Below are positions 1-7,667 of a stretch of 64,000 bases of DNA, in pieces. The first letter of the stretch is position 1. Every line of letters starts with the position of its first letter. Below the pieces are notes generated by a model. That model was not told the DNA's origin and did not search any database. It saw only the letters and a program-made list of their open reading frames with translations. The stretch is from Methylonatrum kenyense (GTDB lineage: Bacteria > Pseudomonadota > Gammaproteobacteria > Nitrococcales > Aquisalimonadaceae): positions 310,001-374,000 of the forward strand of contig NZ_JALPKO010000003.1 of NCBI RefSeq assembly GCF_023195885.1, written 5' to 3'. Made by a program: the position numbers and the translations under genes.

Positions 1-353
1 GCGTGCAGATCCAGGAAATCGGTGTCGCTGCCCAGCGGCAGGATGTCCTGCGCGGTGCCGGCCCGCAGGTCGCGCAGGTAGCGTCCGCTGGAGAGCAGCA
101 CGTCTGCATGCGAGGCCAGTTCCTGGAACAGCCGCCAGTCCCGCGGGTCGGCGATGCTGCCTGCGACGCCCTCGATACCGGTCTGCGCGTCGATCAGGGA
201 AATACGGCCGTCCAGGGTCTGTACGAAGTTGGCGTAGATCCACGGGCCGGCGCGGCCCCGGTCGGGTAGCACCTGGTCACGATAGAGGCCTTTCAGCGGG
301 CGGGAAACCAGCGGGCCGGGACCGAACAGCGGTAAAACGCGATCTTGGTACAT
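1..353 (-). CDS. RibD C-terminal-domain (pyrimidine reductase-like) protein, 3' part beyond window
   Basis: The first 117 codons of a minus-strand gene that runs off the left edge. It begins with ATG at 353, preceded by an AAAGGA ribosome site. The segment YANFVQTLDGRISL (about residues 40-53) is the N-terminal beta strand/loop of the RibD C-terminal domain and dihydrofolate-reductase-like fold, where NADPH and a pyrimidine or pterin substrate bind. A later stretch with VLLSSGRYLRDL fits the same fold. Family knowledge suggests an NAD(P)H-dependent reductase related to riboflavin synthesis; no deaminase domain precedes it, so it is a stand-alone reductase rather than bifunctional RibD. Substrate unknown. 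Its promoter region is shared with a repeat element. Confidence 0.75.
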   Translation of the reverse strand, partial: MYQDRVLPLFGPGPLVSRPLKGLYRDQVLPDRGRAGPWIYANFVQTLDGRISLIDAQTGIEGVAGSIADPRDWRLFQELASHADVLLSSGRYLRDLRAGTAQDILPLGSDTDFLDLH

Positions 354-440
354 GACATCCTTTGCAACACGGGGAGGGGTTTCGTTGGGCCGGCAGTGGC
401 CTTTCGCTGATAGGCTTGGCGCCGACACTCACAGCAACAT

Positions 441-507
441 AAGGAAATACTGATTCATTCGCACGCCTGCGTTGGAGTCCGCAATTTCTCCGGGGCAAGG
501 CGCGCTT
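441..507 (+). repeat. Left-end fragment of the MITE-like repeat
   Basis: This stretch starts AAGGAAATACTGATTCATTC and matches the first about 65 bases of the full element that follows immediately at 508, including the TGCGTTGGAGTCCGCA and GGCAAGGCGCGCT segments. It is a solo left end lying head-to-tail with the full copy, so the gap between the two divergent genes here (354-793) is mostly repeat DNA. Confidence 0.8.
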
Positions 508-780
508 AAGGAAACACTGATTTATTCGCACGCCTGCGTTGGCGTCCGCATTTTTCCGAGGCAAGGCGCGCTGCGCAGCGCCGCAGTCGTTCTGCGGTCA
601 AGCAGCGCAACGCAGCAGTCGGGAAAAATGCGGCCCAACCCAAGGGGCCCGGCCGGTTTTGGCCCCTGGCGGCGTTGCGCCACCGGCCCGGTCGCTACCG
701 CTACCGAACCGGCACCGCGCCTTGCCAGATGACCAAAACCGGTCTCGGGCGCAGACGCGGGAATGAATCAGTGTTTCCTT
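508..780 (+). mobile_element. MITE-like element, copy A (273 bp)
   Basis: Non-coding element bounded by imperfect terminal inverted repeats. The left end is AAGGAAACACTGATTTATTC and the right end, read on the other strand, is AAGGAAACACTGATTCATTC; similarity extends to about 31 bases. Inner inverted segments (CCGCATTTTTCC near 546 and GGGAAAAATGCGG near 618; AAAACCGG near 735 against CCGGTTTT near 651) mean the whole element can fold into a long structure. A second copy lies at 50469-50790. The right end stops 13 bases before the MFS start codon at 794. No transposase is encoded, so mobility would have to be supplied in trans. Short frames inside it are not considered genes. Confidence 0.85.
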
Positions 781-793
781 ACCGGGGAACGCC

Positions 794-2131
794 ATGGCGC
801 TGATCAGACCGACCGATGATGTCGTCGAACGCAGTTATCGAATACTCAGTGGCGATGACAGCGACGAGCGCAGCTGCGAGGCCATTCCCGACAGCGCCTG
901 CTCGGATGTGCCCCGAAACTTCCTGCTGAATATCGGCAACGGCGCCTCGACCAAGCTGGCGGAACAGCTGGCCGGGCCGAATCTGGTGCTGCCCTGGCTG
1001 CTGTCTGCGCTGGGTGCACCGGCCGCTATCATCGGCTTCCTGATGCCGGCCAAGCAGGTCGGTTCGCTGGCGCCGCAGTTGCTGGTGTCCGGGCAGATCC
1101 GGCGGCTTGCACGACGCAAGTGGGCCTGGGTTGCTGCCGGGCTGTGCCAGGCCGCCTTGCTGCTGTTGATTGTCGTTGCTGTTCTCGTGCTGCCGCCAGT
1201 GGCCGCGGGGCTTGTGATCCTGGCGCTGTTCCTGTTGTTCGCGATCTGCAGCGGGGTCGGCTCGGTAGCCTTTCAGGATGTCACCGGCAAGACCATTCCC
1301 AAGGGCCGGCGGGGACGGCTGCTGTCGGCACGGGCGGCGATCGGTGGTGGACTGACCCTGGCGGCCGGGTTTGTGCTGCACCTGTTTTTCGGCGGGGCCG
1401 ACGCCATCGGCGTCTACCTGGGGCTGGTGGTCGTCGCGGCGGCGCTCTGGGGGCTGGCGGCGCTGCTGTTCCTGCTAGTGGACGAAACCCCGGGTGCCAC
1501 GGACGGGGGCCGCAATCCGGTGCAGGAGTTGCGCCGGGGGTTGGCGGTGACGCGCGATGTGCCGGGTTATCGGCGCTACATCACCACCCGCGGGCTGTTG
1601 CTGTCGGTGGAACTCGCGATGCCGTTCTATGCCTTGCACGGCGAGAACGTGTTTGGCGGTGAAGTGGCCGCCCTGGGTGTATTTGTCATCACCCTGGGGC
1701 TGGCCAGTGTTGTCAGCAGCCCGTTCTGGGGGTATTTCGCGGACCAGTCGAGTCGCACGGTGTTGCTCCTGAGCGGCCTGTTCGGTGCCCTGGCAGGCGT
1801 GCTTGCACTGATCATCGCGCTGGGTCCGGAGCCGCTGCAGCAGGCCTGGATCTACACCAGCGTATTCCTGGTGCTCGGCATTGCCGAGGCCGGGGTGCGG
1901 CTGGGGCGCAAGACCTACCTGGTCGACGCCGCGCCCAGCGGCGAGCGGCCGCTTTACGTGGCCTTCAGCAATACCTCGATCGGTCTGCTTGCGATCGCCG
2001 GCGGTGGGCTGGGCTTCATTGCCCAGTTTTTCGGTGCCGACGTGCTTGTGGCCGTGCTGGTCCTGCTGGGCCTTGCCGGGGCGATGGCGGCCTGGCGCAT
2101 GCCGGAGGCGGAACGGATGATGGCGCAATGA
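794..2131 (+). CDS. Major facilitator superfamily transporter
   Basis: A 445-residue inner-membrane protein with a soluble N-terminus of about 55 residues and then roughly 11-12 hydrophobic helices. The loop QIRRLARRKW after the second helix resembles the basic cytoplasmic 2-3 loop of MFS carriers, and the central hydrophilic stretch around GATDGGRNPVQELRRGL separates two six-helix halves. Substrate cannot be told. A GGGGAA ribosome site sits four bases before ATG 794, only 13 bases after the MITE-like element, so the native upstream region may have been displaced. Its stop overlaps the next start in ATGA, so it is probably translationally coupled to the uracil-DNA glycosylase. Confidence 0.8.
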   Translation: MALIRPTDDVVERSYRILSGDDSDERSCEAIPDSACSDVPRNFLLNIGNGASTKLAEQLAGPNLVLPWLLSALGAPAAIIGFLMPAKQVGSLAPQLLVSGQIRRLARRKWAWVAAGLCQAALLLLIVVAVLVLPPVAAGLVILALFLLFAICSGVGSVAFQDVTGKTIPKGRRGRLLSARAAIGGGLTLAAGFVLHLFFGGADAIGVYLGLVVVAAALWGLAALLFLLVDETPGATDGGRNPVQELRRGLAVTRDVPGYRRYITTRGLLLSVELAMPFYALHGENVFGGEVAALGVFVITLGLASVVSSPFWGYFADQSSRTVLLLSGLFGALAGVLALIIALGPEPLQQAWIYTSVFLVLGIAEAGVRLGRKTYLVDAAPSGERPLYVAFSNTSIGLLAIAGGGLGFIAQFFGADVLVAVLVLLGLAGAMAAWRMPEAERMMAQ

Positions 2132-2796
2132 GCGATAACAGGAGAACGTTGCAGCAGGCTGCGAAACCCTTCGATCCGGCGTGTCGCGCCTGCCCGCGGT
2201 TGGCCGGATTCCTGGATGCCATTGCCGCCGAGAGGCCGGACTACCACGCCGCGCCGGTGCCCGATTTCGGCGATTCCCGGGCACGATTCCTGATCGTTGG
2301 CCTGGCGCCCGGCATGCATGGTGCGAACCGCACCGGACGGCCGTTTACCGGCGATCATGCCGGCATCCTGCTGTATCAGACGCTGTACGACTTCGGCTTT
2401 GCCAGTGCGCCGGAGAGCCATTCCGCCGACGACGGTCTCCAATTGATGGATGCGCGGGTCAGCAACGCGGTGCGATGCCTGCCGCCCCAGAACAAGCCAA
2501 CGCCGGCCGAGGTTCGGAGCTGCTCGCCGTACCTGCGGCATGACCTTGAGCACCTGCCGGAGAAAGCCGTGGTGCTGGCCCTGGGCCGTATTGCGCACGA
2601 TGCAGTGCTTGCGGCCCTGGGTGAGCGGCGCAGCCGGTTCGCTTTCGGCCATGCGGCCGAACACCGGCCGGCGGCGGGATTCACCCTGCTGGATTCCTAT
2701 CACTGCAGTCGGTACAACACGCAGACCCGGCGCCTGACGCCGGCCATGTTCCAGGCCGTATTCCGGCGCGTCCGCGAGCTATTGGATCAGTCGTGA
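2128..2796 (+). CDS. Uracil-DNA glycosylase, family 5 (UdgB-like)
   Basis: A 222-residue protein that removes uracil (and in this family also hypoxanthine or other damaged bases) from DNA. The signature GLAPGMHGANRTGRPFTGD at about 58-76 is the family 5 motif I, where the usual catalytic Asp/Asn is replaced. Four cysteines (C19, C22, C117, C132) fit the 4Fe-4S ligands of families 4 and 5, and DSYHCSRYNTQTRRL near the C-terminus is the DNA-intercalation motif. The start overlaps the MFS stop and the stop overlaps the uvrC GTG start, placing base-excision and nucleotide-excision repair in one operon. Confidence 0.9.
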   Translation: MSDNRRTLQQAAKPFDPACRACPRLAGFLDAIAAERPDYHAAPVPDFGDSRARFLIVGLAPGMHGANRTGRPFTGDHAGILLYQTLYDFGFASAPESHSADDGLQLMDARVSNAVRCLPPQNKPTPAEVRSCSPYLRHDLEHLPEKAVVLALGRIAHDAVLAALGERRSRFAFGHAAEHRPAAGFTLLDSYHCSRYNTQTRRLTPAMFQAVFRRVRELLDQS

Positions 2797-4634
2797 AGTC
2801 ACCCAGTGCCTCCGAGTTCGACGCCAGGGCAGTGATTCGGCATCTGCCGGAGAAACCCGGTGTTTACCGCATGATCGACGCCAGCGGCACGGTACTGTAC
2901 GTGGGCAAGGCGCGTCGACTGAAGCGTCGTGTGGCCAGCTACTTCAACCGCAGCAACCGGGGCAGCCGGATTGACGCCATGGTGCGCCAGATCCGCGATA
3001 TCGAGATCACGGTGACCCATACCGAGGCCGAGGCCCTGATCCTCGAGAACAACCTGATCAAGCAGCACAGCCCGCGCTACAACGTCCTGTTGCGGGATGA
3101 CAAGAGCTATCCGTTCATCGTGCTCAGCGACCACAGTGATTTTCCACGACTGGGGTTCTATCGCGGCAGCCGGCGCAAGGGCGGTCGTTACTTCGGTCCG
3201 TTTCCGAGCGCCACGGCAGTGCGCAACACGCTGAGCCATCTGCAGAAGGTGTTTCCGGTCCGGCAATGCGAGGACAGCTTTTTCCGCAATCGTTCGCGCC
3301 CGTGCCTGCAATACCAGATCGAGCGCTGCACGGCGCCCTGCGTGGGATACATCAGCCCCGCGGACTACGCCCGCGATGTCAGCCATGCAGTGAAGTTTCT
3401 CGAAGGCCGCAGCGGCGAGGTCATTGACGAGCTGGCAGCTGCGATGGAAAAGGCAGCGGAGGCACTGGATTTCGAACAGGCCGCGCGCCTGCGTGACCGG
3501 ATCAGCAGCCTGCGCCAGATCCAGGAAAAACAGTACATCAGCGGCGAGAAGGGCGATCTGGACGTGGTTGCCTGTGTGCATGAGGGACGTCAGGCCTGTG
3601 TCCAGGTGTTCTATATCCGCGGAGGTCAAAACCTGGGCAATCGCAGCTACTTCCCGCGCATTCCCGAGGAAACCGATGAAGACGAGGTGCTGACCGCCTT
3701 TCTCGCCCGCTACTACCTGGGGCGCCAGGCGCCACGCGAGATCCTGGTCAATGGTGCGGTGCCGGAGAAGGACCTGCTGGAGGAAGCGCTGAGTCGCGAA
3801 AGCGGTCTGCAGGTCAGCATCCGGCAGCGGGTGCGTGCCGAGCGCCGGCGCTGGCTGGACATGGCGGTGACCAATGCACGTGCAGCGCTCGCTGCACGCC
3901 TGGCCAGTCATGCCGGCATGCAGCAGCGCTTCGAAGGGCTGCAGCAGGCGCTGAGCCTGGCGGAGGTGCCGGAACGCATCGAGTGTTTCGATATCAGTCA
4001 CACGGCGGGTGAGGCGACGGTGGCGTCCTGTGTTGTGTTCGATACCGAGGGTGCACGCAAATCGGATTATCGTCGCTTCAATATCCGCGACATTACGGCC
4101 GGCGACGACTACGCAGCGATGCGTCAGGCCCTGACCCGGCGGTACAAGCGCCTGCGGGAGGGCGAGGGCCGTTTGCCGGACCTGTTGCTGATCGACGGCG
4201 GTCGGGGCCAGTTGAAGCAGGCCATGGAAGCGCTCGAGGAGCTCCAGGTCACCGGCGTGGAGCTGGTCGGTATCGCCAAGGGGCCGGACCGGCGTCCGGG
4301 CGAGGAAACCCTGTTTCGTGCGGGCCAGGAGGATGTCGTTATACTGCCGCCAGATTCGCCGGCACTGCACCTGTTGCAGCAGGTGCGGGACGAGGCGCAC
4401 CGCTTCGCCATCACCGGACATCGGGCTCGCCGGGACAAGACCCGGCGCACCTCGCGGCTTGAGGATGTTCCCGGTCTTGGGCCCAAGCGCCGACAGATTT
4501 TATTAAAACAATTCGGTGGCCTGCGCGGCATATCTCGTGCTGGTGTTGAAGACTTGGCCAGTGTCAAGGGGATCAGCCGAGAGCTGGCCCAGCGGGTCTA
4601 CGACACCTTCCACGACGATGGCCCGGCGCCATAG
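2793..4634 (+). CDS. uvrC: UvrABC system protein C
   Basis: The 613-residue dual-incision nuclease of nucleotide excision repair; it acts with UvrB on damaged DNA. An N-terminal GIY-YIG nuclease domain (GVYRMIDASGTVLYVGKA, about 24-41) makes the 3' incision. A UVR motif at about 205-240 (AAEALDFEQAARLRDRI) binds UvrB. The RNase H-like domain (ECFDISHTAGEATVASCVVF, from about residue 396) makes the 5' incision, and helix-hairpin-helix repeats close the protein. The start is GTG at 2793 inside the GTGA overlap with the preceding glycosylase gene. Length is normal. It is followed by pgsA, as in E. coli. Confidence 0.97.
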   Translation: MKSPSASEFDARAVIRHLPEKPGVYRMIDASGTVLYVGKARRLKRRVASYFNRSNRGSRIDAMVRQIRDIEITVTHTEAEALILENNLIKQHSPRYNVLLRDDKSYPFIVLSDHSDFPRLGFYRGSRRKGGRYFGPFPSATAVRNTLSHLQKVFPVRQCEDSFFRNRSRPCLQYQIERCTAPCVGYISPADYARDVSHAVKFLEGRSGEVIDELAAAMEKAAEALDFEQAARLRDRISSLRQIQEKQYISGEKGDLDVVACVHEGRQACVQVFYIRGGQNLGNRSYFPRIPEETDEDEVLTAFLARYYLGRQAPREILVNGAVPEKDLLEEALSRESGLQVSIRQRVRAERRRWLDMAVTNARAALAARLASHAGMQQRFEGLQQALSLAEVPERIECFDISHTAGEATVASCVVFDTEGARKSDYRRFNIRDITAGDDYAAMRQALTRRYKRLREGEGRLPDLLLIDGGRGQLKQAMEALEELQVTGVELVGIAKGPDRRPGEETLFRAGQEDVVILPPDSPALHLLQQVRDEAHRFAITGHRARRDKTRRTSRLEDVPGLGPKRRQILLKQFGGLRGISRAGVEDLASVKGISRELAQRVYDTFHDDGPAP

Positions 4635-4652
4635 ATAATTGGGGAGATGGCG

Positions 4653-5225
4653 ATGCCACTCAATCTGCCAAATGCCCTGACACTGGGGCGGATCGTCCTG
4701 ATTCCGGTGTTTGGCCTGGTGTTCCTGCTGCCGGTGGGCTGGGCGAATCTGGCTGCGGCGTTCATCTTCGCATTGGCGGCAGTGACCGACTGGCTGGATG
4801 GCTATCTGGCTCGCCGGCTTGGTCAGACATCCGCCTTCGGCGCCTTTCTCGATCCGGTGGCGGACAAGCTGATGGTGGCAGTGGCGCTGGTGGCCCTGGT
4901 GGCGGTCAATCCCTCGCCATTGTTCGCATTGCCGGCGGCGATCATCATCTGCCGCGAAATTGCCGTCTCGGCACTGCGCGAATGGATGGCAGAGCTCGGC
5001 GAACGGGCCCATGTCGCCGTCAACATGCTGGGCAAGGTGAAGACCGCGCTGCAGATGGTGTCGATCACCATGCTGCTGTACCGGGAACCGGTGCTCGGCG
5101 TATCCATGCACGCGGTCGGTCTGTTGTTGCTGTTTGCTGCCGCAGCACTGACTCTCTGGTCGATGGTTCTCTACCTGATGGCCGCCTGGAAGGTGCTCGC
5201 GCGCGAGCCGCAATCCAACCGTTGA
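4653..5225 (+). CDS. pgsA: CDP-diacylglycerol-glycerol-3-phosphate 3-phosphatidyltransferase
   Basis: Inner-membrane enzyme that makes phosphatidylglycerophosphate, the committed step to phosphatidylglycerol and cardiolipin. The CDP-alcohol phosphotransferase motif is complete: DWLDGYLARRLGQ, then G-x3-D-x3-D in GAFLDPVAD. About four to six membrane helices are visible. Of two in-frame ATGs (4647 and 4653), the second is chosen because GGGGAG (4641-4646) touches the first one and is correctly spaced for the second. This gives MPLNLPNALTLGRI, matching the usual PgsA N-terminus, and 190 residues. It lies 18 bases after uvrC. Confidence 0.95.
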   Translation: MPLNLPNALTLGRIVLIPVFGLVFLLPVGWANLAAAFIFALAAVTDWLDGYLARRLGQTSAFGAFLDPVADKLMVAVALVALVAVNPSPLFALPAAIIICREIAVSALREWMAELGERAHVAVNMLGKVKTALQMVSITMLLYREPVLGVSMHAVGLLLLFAAAALTLWSMVLYLMAAWKVLAREPQSNR

Positions 5226-5241
5226 AAACACGGAGTCAGGC

Positions 5242-5269
5242 TTGACAGGGAGGGCGCCCGGATTAGAAT
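5242..5269 (+). promoter_or_regulatory. Sigma70 promoter of the tRNA cluster
   Basis: A perfect -35 TTGACA (5242-5247) and a near-perfect -10 TAGAAT (5264-5269) are separated by 16 bases. A GC-rich discriminator (AGGCGCC) follows, as is usual for growth-rate and stringently controlled stable-RNA promoters. The predicted start is near 5276, just ahead of tRNA-Gly. Confidence 0.85.
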
Positions 5270-5282
5270 AGGCGCCACTCAA

Positions 5283-5358
<76 letters not shown>

Positions 5359-5367
5359 GATTCCTGC

Positions 5368-5393
5368 AAGCCCCGGCTCCGCCGGGGCTTTGT
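5368..5393 (+). terminator. GC-rich hairpin after tRNA-Gly
   Basis: AAGCCCCGGC, a TCC loop and GCCGGGGCTT form a 10-bp stem followed by only a short T-poor tail (TGTGT). It may act as a weak terminator or as a processing signal between tRNA-Gly and tRNA-Cys. Confidence 0.5.
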
Positions 5394-5472
5394 GTATCCG
5401 GATGACGGTCTCGCGGTTTCGCCCGCGGCGCATCGTCACTGGTACCATGCGCGGAAAGCGCAGTTCGCCTCC

Positions 5473-5546
5473 GGCTCGGTGGCAGAGTGGTGATGCAGCG
5501 GCCTGCAAAGCCGTGTACGTCGGTTCGATTCCGGCCCGAGCCTCCA
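5473..5546 (+). tRNA. tRNA-Cys (GCA)
   Basis: A 74-nt cloverleaf with acceptor GGCTCGG/CCGAGCC, anticodon GCA in CGGCCTGCAAAGCCG, T loop GTTCGATTCC and an encoded CCA. It corresponds in position to cysT of E. coli. Confidence 0.96.
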
Positions 5547-5652
5547 TACCCTTCGACCCGCGAGTTCGCCGATTGACGGCGGAGGCAGTCGCGGGCACTG
5601 TCTTTTCCGGGCCATCTGCCCGGGTGGCGGAATTCCCGGCCGGCGGGCCCTT

Positions 5653-5670
5653 TAAATCAGAGTTTCCTTA
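5653..5670 (+). repeat. Short terminus-like fragment of the MITE-like repeat
   Basis: TAAATCAGAGTTTCCTTA matches the right terminal repeat of the element at 508-780 (AATCAGTGTTTCCTT) with a single internal mismatch. It sits in the AT-rich spacer between tRNA-Cys and tRNA-Leu. At this length it could be chance, but similar termini recur at several gene ends in the window. Confidence 0.35.
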
Positions 5671-5730
5671 ATATTGTGGAAAAACAATAAATTATATTGA
5701 ATTTATCAAGCGATATGTGACGGCCATATA

Positions 5731-5817
5731 GCGGGTGTGGTGGAATTGGTAGACACATCAGACTTAAAATCTGAAGGCTGAAAAGCCGTGCCGGTTCGAG
5801 TCCGGCCACCCGCACCA
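5731..5817 (+). tRNA. tRNA-Leu (TAA)
   Basis: An 87-nt class II tRNA with acceptor GCGGGTG/CACCCGC, anticodon TAA in AGACTTAAAATCT, a long variable arm (GGCTGAAAAGCC), T loop GTTCGAGTCC and an encoded CCA. It corresponds to leuZ in the E. coli order. The 184-bp AT-rich spacer upstream may hold its own promoter. Confidence 0.96.
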
Positions 5818-5891
5818 GTCACATGCGCCCGCACGCCAGAGGTTCTCTACTCTCGAGCCTTGAGATCAGGGCCTAACCCGTACTGAGCCAA

Positions 5892-6575
5892 TCAGATGCC
5901 GCCGAAACCCGGCGGAGTGAATCCGAGGTTGTTATCCACGGCCTTGACGCCCGCGGTGTTCTCGGCCGCCACCTGCACCGCCATCTTCTCCTGTGGATTC
6001 TCCACCATACCCCACAGCTGGACCCGGCCTTCGGAAACGATGACGTTGATGCGGTCGGCCCGCACGCCGGTATTCTCGTCAACTTCCCTGACGATCGCCT
6101 TGCGGATCTCTCGGTCGTCACTGGTCACCTCGGCGTCGGGTTCGGACACCGAGAAGCCGCGCAGCAGGTTCGCTCGGCTAACGATGCCGACCAGCTTGCC
6201 TGCGCTCACCACCGGCACGCGCTTGATCTGGTGCCGCTCGAGCAGGGTGGAAATCTTGTGCAAGGGCATCTCCTCACCGATGGTGATCGGGTCAGGGGTC
6301 ATCACCTGGTGGGCCCGATGGCCGTGGGACTTGACGTAATCGGCGGGGTCACGGCCGGCCACCAGCCTCAGCCACCATGACTCGCGGCGGTCGCCGCCAT
6401 TCTCGACGCGGCGCACCAGGTCTCCTTCGCTGACAATACCCAGCACCCTGGCGTTGGCATCCACCACGGGCACGGCACTGATGCCGCTATCGAGCAGCAG
6501 GGAGGCGATCGCGCGCACCTCGCTGTCGGGCCCTACGGTGATGACATTGCGAGTCATGATGTCTCTGGCTTGCAT
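5892..6575 (-). CDS. CBS-pair and BON domain protein
   Basis: A 227-residue cytoplasmic protein. The first CBS motif (residues about 7-56, ARDIMTRNVITVGPDSEV) and the second (about 88-137, QVMTPDPITIGEEM) form a Bateman module of the kind that binds adenine nucleotides. The C-terminal BON domain (about 155-215, with INVIVSEGRVQLWGMVENP) is a small fold thought to bind lipid or ligand. Such CBS-BON proteins are widespread in proteobacteria and have no firm role; an energy or stress sensor is an inference. The start at 6575 has an AGAGGA ribosome site. It is transcribed toward the tRNA genes. Confidence 0.85.
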   Translation of the reverse strand: MQARDIMTRNVITVGPDSEVRAIASLLLDSGISAVPVVDANARVLGIVSEGDLVRRVENGGDRRESWWLRLVAGRDPADYVKSHGHRAHQVMTPDPITIGEEMPLHKISTLLERHQIKRVPVVSAGKLVGIVSRANLLRGFSVSEPDAEVTSDDREIRKAIVREVDENTGVRADRINVIVSEGRVQLWGMVENPQEKMAVQVAAENTAGVKAVDNNLGFTPPGFGGI

Positions 6576-6703
6576 GGAGCGTCCTCTAAGCGTCTTGGAC
6601 AGGCGACGCGCGAATCACGGGCCACCGCCTCATTCTTCGATTGCCGGCAGGTTCCGCATCGGGCTTTGCCTCCCGTCAGAAGATAGCAAGGCCCGGCAAA
6701 GCC

Positions 6704-6763
6704 TGCCTTGCCCCGGGAAAAATGCGGACTCCAACCTGGGCGGGAATAAATCAGAGTTTTCCC
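6704..6763 (-). repeat. Inverted left-end fragment of the MITE-like repeat
   Basis: Read on the minus strand it gives a degenerate terminus (GGAAAACTCTGATTTATTC), then TTGGAGTCCGCATTTTT and CGGGGCAAGGC, matching the first 60 bases of the elements at 441 and 508. It lies in the gap 6576-6957, where no convincing gene is seen. Confidence 0.7.
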
Positions 6764-6957
6764 GGGTGTTAACCTGTCCTTTGACCAAGCGGGAGCCGAT
6801 CGGAGATCATGGCAAGTTCGCCATGGCCCGTCAGGCGGTGACCTAAGGTACGCGCTGGCGAAGAAAAGCCTATCCCGTGCCTCAAGGGCCGTTTGGGTCC
6901 GGCCCCGGGCACCATCCTGTCGCGCGCCGCGCAAGGCGCCACAATCGGAACCTCGCC

Positions 6958-7560
6958 GTGTCCGAGCAACCTGTTCATGCCCGCTGGAACGCCCGCTACC
7001 GGGGGCGGGAGCCCGACGAGACCGGGCCCGCTGAAGTGCTGGCCTGGCACAGCCACCTGCTGCCGCGCGAGGGCCGCGCGCTGGACGTCGCCGCCGGGCT
7101 CGCTGCCAACGGGATCTGCCTTTCCGGCCTTGGCCTCGACACCGAGGCCTGGGATATCTCCGATGTCGCGGTCTCTGCCGTCAACCGTTTTGCCCGCAAG
7201 CGCTTCCTGCCGTTGACCGCTCGCATCCGGGATGTGCAGACGCGGCCTCCCGAAAAAAACAGTTTCGACGTCATCGTGGTCAGCCGCTTTTTGCATCGGC
7301 CGCTTTGTGCGGCACTGGTCGACGCGCTGCGGCCCGGGGGCCTGCTGCTGTATCAGACCTTCACCCGGCTCAAGGTTTATGGGCGCGGCCCCTCGAACCC
7401 GGACTTTCTGCTGGATTCGGGAGAATTGCTGCACCTGTTCGCGCCGTTGCAGCCCGTCGTGTACCGCGAAGAGGGCGACCTCGGTGACGTGTCATCGGGG
7501 TTTCGCGACGAGGCGATGCTGATCGCGCGCAAGCCGACGCCGGAACCGCAGGCCAATTGA
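6958..7560 (+). CDS. Class I SAM-dependent methyltransferase
   Basis: A 200-residue cytoplasmic protein related to the TehB-like group. ALDVAAGLAANGICLSGLG is the glycine-containing SAM-binding motif I, WDISDVA resembles the acidic end of strand 2, and FDVIVVSRFLHRPL followed by LRPGGLLLYQTFT matches motifs II-III. The frame opens further upstream at 6877, but GTG 6958 is preferred because it follows GGAA by seven bases and family similarity begins there (VHARWNARY). Substrate unknown. It stands alone ahead of the SNF transporter. Confidence 0.75.
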   Translation: MSEQPVHARWNARYRGREPDETGPAEVLAWHSHLLPREGRALDVAAGLAANGICLSGLGLDTEAWDISDVAVSAVNRFARKRFLPLTARIRDVQTRPPEKNSFDVIVVSRFLHRPLCAALVDALRPGGLLLYQTFTRLKVYGRGPSNPDFLLDSGELLHLFAPLQPVVYREEGDLGDVSSGFRDEAMLIARKPTPEPQAN

Positions 7561-7667
7561 CCGTCTGCCCTGTCATGGCAGACTGACGCACGGTTTGCAT
7601 GAATGTCGGGCGGTCCACGGGCGGTCGCCGCGCAGAAGAATTCCAACGGCTCAGGCAGGGGAGAGTG

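Noticed and set aside
472-795. Small overlapping open frames in the 441-780 region
   Set aside because: They lie in the repeat element, on both strands, with no protein similarity and none kept intact in the second copy.
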